Assembly (NCBI GenBank): GCA_965217195.1
Contig: CBDCHL010000004.1
Location: 806,001 to 870,000, forward strand
DNA length: 64,000 bases
Origin: UBA6623 sp965217195
GTDB taxonomy: Bacteria > Acidobacteriota > Terriglobia > Bryobacterales > UBA6623
Direction of reading: 5' to 3'
Part shown: piece by piece, positions 61,899 to 64,000 of the stretch
Layout: the number at the start of each line of letters is the position of its first letter
How positions within the stretch are numbered: position 1 is the first letter of the stretch
Translations under genes and position numbers: made by a program
The notes under the pieces: generated by a model
Database searches by the model: none
What the model saw: the letters and a program-made list of their open reading frames with translations, nothing else
What the model was told of the DNA's origin: nothing

Positions 61899-63974
61899 AT
61901 GACCGAGATAACCGACAAGAAAGACCACGCGGACGATCATACCGGCGGCGAAACTCCACTGCAAGGGTGGAAGGAGATCGCCGTCTATCTCGACCGCGAC
62001 GCACGGACCGCGCGCCGCTGGGAGCAACAGGCCCGCCTGCCGATTCGACGCGTCGGCAGCAAACGAGCGAGCGTCTACGCCTATCCCAGTGAGTTGGACG
62101 CCTGGCGAGCACGCAAGCCGCCGGCGAGCGAGGAGCCTCGGCGCCGGCCGTGGCGTCGCCTGGTTCCGGCCGCGGCGGGCGCAATGGCGCTGCTTGTCGT
62201 GGCGGCTCTTGTCCTATGGGGGCCGATCATGAATCCGCCCGACCCGCTTATCGAAGCGGCGGAAGCTTCCGGCGTCGTCGTTAGACAGGTCTGGACCGGG
62301 CCGGACGTCGATATCATGGGGGCGCCCTCCCCCGACGGCCGTTTTCTCTCTTACGTTCACTGGGCAACCGGGGACTTGGCGCTCCGTGACCTCGAGGCCG
62401 GCAAGCATCATTTGCTGACGGCAAAAGGGCTCTGGAAGGATTCCGACAGCTACGCGGAGTTCTCCGTCATCTCACCCGACGGCAGCCGGGTGGCCTATGC
62501 CTGGTCCGATTCCGGCTATGAACTCCGCATCATCGGGACCGACGCATCGGAGTCACGGTTGCTCTACCGCAACGACGAGATCCCCTATTTGGTTCCTAAG
62601 AGTTGGACCCCGGACGGCAAACAGGTCTTGGCAGTATTCTTCAGGAAAGACGGAACGACGCAAATTGCGCTGATCTCAGTCGACGACCAATCCGTTCGCG
62701 TGGTCAAAACCCTTGACTGGGACGACCGAGTGGAAGCGCGCCTTTCCCCCGACGGACGCTACATCGCTTATGACGCTTCGAAGGAGGGGCCTTCGGGGCC
62801 GCGCGACATTTTCCTGCTGGCGGCGGACGGAAGCCGGGAAATTGCTCTTGTGACGCACCCGGCCAACGACATGTCTCCCGTTTGGACGCCCGACGGGAAT
62901 TGGCTGGCGTTCATCAGTGACCGCACGGGCACGGCGAGCTTGTGGGCCGTGCGCGTCGGGGACGGTCGACCGCAAGGACGGCCCGTGCTGTTCAAACGTG
63001 ATATTGGAGCGAGCAGCGCCTTGGGCTTCAGTAACGAAGGCGCCCTTTTCTATGGAGTCGGTTCGGGACAGGAGGACGTGTACATCGCGTCGCTCGATTT
63101 CGACGACGGAAGAACGACGAGCCCGCCAGCGCGGGGTACGGACCGCTTTCTCGGGTCGAACTCCGCCCCCGAGTGGTCGCCCGACGGGCGGCGCCTGGCC
63201 TATTTTTCGAAACGAGAGGCCGCGGGGTCCACAGTGCTTTGTGTTCGGTCCCTGGAAACGGGGGAGGAACGTGATCTGCCTCTCCAACTCGGTTTGAACC
63301 GACCTCATTTGAATCGGCCGCGGTGGAGCCCGGACGGAAGGTCGCTGACCGTATTGGGTAAGGACCGGCGCGGCCGGGGAGGCATTTATCGCATCGATGC
63401 AGGAACCGGCGAGCAAACAACGCTGTTCCAAAGCCTGCCCGACGATTTCTTGACTTTCCACGTCTGGTCGCGTGACGGCGAAGAGATCTTCTTCACGCGC
63501 TCCGATCAGCAAAGCAAGAACGTTAGAGTTGTGGCGAGAAACGTCAAAACCGGACAAGAGAGGGTAGTCCACCGTGCCGAGAGTTTTGTCGGCGGTATCG
63601 CGTTATCTCCCGACGGCGGGCACTTGGCCATTGTTGTCTCAAAACCCGGCCGGTCGGTGCTGAAAATGATACCGGCAGCCGGGGGCGAGGCGCGCGAGAT
63701 TGATCCAGGGAGGTACATCGTGGTCAACATGCTCGCCTGGACCGCCGACGGGCGCCGGCTCTTGTTCGGCACCCACGTGAACGTTGCGCAAAAAGAGGTT
63801 TGGTTGGTGGCGGCCGAGGGCGGCGAGCCTCGCAAGCTCGATCTCGACATGGAAAGAATGTCGGGGTTTACCATGCACCCCGACGGCAAGCGCATCGCCT
63901 TCACCGCCGGGGGCTACGACAACGAAATCTGGGTGATGGAGAATTTTCTGCCGGAGGCAAGGGCGGCGAAATGA
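61899..63974 (+). CDS. HTH-domain protein with membrane anchor and TolB/PD40 propeller
   Basis: 691 residues from the ATG at 61899 (GAGGG seven bases upstream; an earlier start at 61842 adds a poor N-terminus). Residues ~20-75 form a MerR/excisionase-like helix-turn-helix ('GWKEIAVYLDRDARTARRWE', 'RVGSKRASVYAYPSELDAWR'). After an Arg-rich stretch comes one membrane helix ('LVPAAAGAMALLVVAALVLW'), then a periplasmic propeller with PD40 blades ('MGAPSPDGRFLSYVHWATGD', 'ARLSPDGRYIAYDASKEG', 'EWSPDGRRLAYFSKREA'). This is a one-component membrane-bound regulator layout, like CadC but with a different DNA-binding fold; its target is unknown. Its tail is duplicated at 61615-61778. Confidence 0.88.
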   Translation: MTEITDKKDHADDHTGGETPLQGWKEIAVYLDRDARTARRWEQQARLPIRRVGSKRASVYAYPSELDAWRARKPPASEEPRRRPWRRLVPAAAGAMALLVVAALVLWGPIMNPPDPLIEAAEASGVVVRQVWTGPDVDIMGAPSPDGRFLSYVHWATGDLALRDLEAGKHHLLTAKGLWKDSDSYAEFSVISPDGSRVAYAWSDSGYELRIIGTDASESRLLYRNDEIPYLVPKSWTPDGKQVLAVFFRKDGTTQIALISVDDQSVRVVKTLDWDDRVEARLSPDGRYIAYDASKEGPSGPRDIFLLAADGSREIALVTHPANDMSPVWTPDGNWLAFISDRTGTASLWAVRVGDGRPQGRPVLFKRDIGASSALGFSNEGALFYGVGSGQEDVYIASLDFDDGRTTSPPARGTDRFLGSNSAPEWSPDGRRLAYFSKREAAGSTVLCVRSLETGEERDLPLQLGLNRPHLNRPRWSPDGRSLTVLGKDRRGRGGIYRIDAGTGEQTTLFQSLPDDFLTFHVWSRDGEEIFFTRSDQQSKNVRVVARNVKTGQERVVHRAESFVGGIALSPDGGHLAIVVSKPGRSVLKMIPAAGGEAREIDPGRYIVVNMLAWTADGRRLLFGTHVNVAQKEVWLVAAEGGEPRKLDLDMERMSGFTMHPDGKRIAFTAGGYDNEIWVMENFLPEARAAK

Positions 63975-64000
63975 GCAACGGGATCGCAAGCGGCCTGGCA

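Overview
The window is chromosomal DNA of high GC content from a free-living Gram-negative bacterium, most probably an Acidobacteriota member with Bryobacterales/Solibacter-like gene content. I infer this from a long TonB-dependent receptor with an N-terminal regulatory-like domain, Ser/Thr kinases fused to TolB-like, TPR or beta-propeller parts, two PPC/DUF1549-DUF1553/DUF1501 clusters, PQQ dehydrogenases and many Tat- or Sec-exported proteins. No tRNA, rRNA, CRISPR array or intact transposase was seen.

Layout. 1-3027: the 3' end of a MauG-type cytochrome c peroxidase and a kinase-TolB-TPR protein. 3046-5750: three cupin genes in a row. 5951-13830: cluster A on the minus strand (DUF1501, DUF1549/DUF1553, PSCyt-WD40, PPC). 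14120-19247: a tiny membrane protein, an acidic secreted protein and a TonB receptor. 19225-24490: a kinase fragment, a lipoprotein, DUF72, and a broken winged-helix/kinase/TolB locus, interspersed with palindromic repeats. 24652-29988: PQQ dehydrogenase 1 with its cytochrome c, a TPR-redoxin protein and an NfeD-like protein. 30083-33522: galU, nadC, a damaged ECF sigma/anti-sigma pair and a membrane protein. 33692-34880: an oxidoreductase remnant and a frameshifted ankyrin gene. 35200-41209: cluster B (DUF1549/DUF1553, DUF1501, PPC). 41382-50706: a GT2-GT4 glycosyltransferase and a Wzt/Wzm-like ABC exporter whose ATPase and permease genes are separated by about 4.3 kb of unrelated genes. 51059-55741: a membrane PQQ-propeller protein, a small membrane protein and a sulfatase. 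55880-57679: lepA. 57802-61485: on the minus strand a damaged cytochrome c, PQQ dehydrogenase 2 and a divergent Nramp transporter, joined by 4-nt overlaps. 61615-63974: a duplicated gene tail and an HTH-TolB propeller protein.

How it works together. The two PQQ dehydrogenases both carry the Asp-x-Asp pair that in XoxF/PedH enzymes ligates a lanthanide, and each lies beside a di-heme cytochrome c that could take its electrons. The second set also contains an Nramp-family gene lacking the usual metal-binding residues. The two DUF1501-type clusters encode exported heme or beta-sandwich proteins of unknown role and are paralogous in content.

The window also shows much gene decay and local rearrangement: three in-frame TGA codons inside otherwise conserved reading frames, several one-base frameshifts, duplicated gene tails, truncated kinases, a fused sigma/anti-sigma remnant and a 104-bp perfect tandem duplication. 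Some of these may be assembly errors. All functional statements are inferred from motifs and family knowledge; no searches were run.
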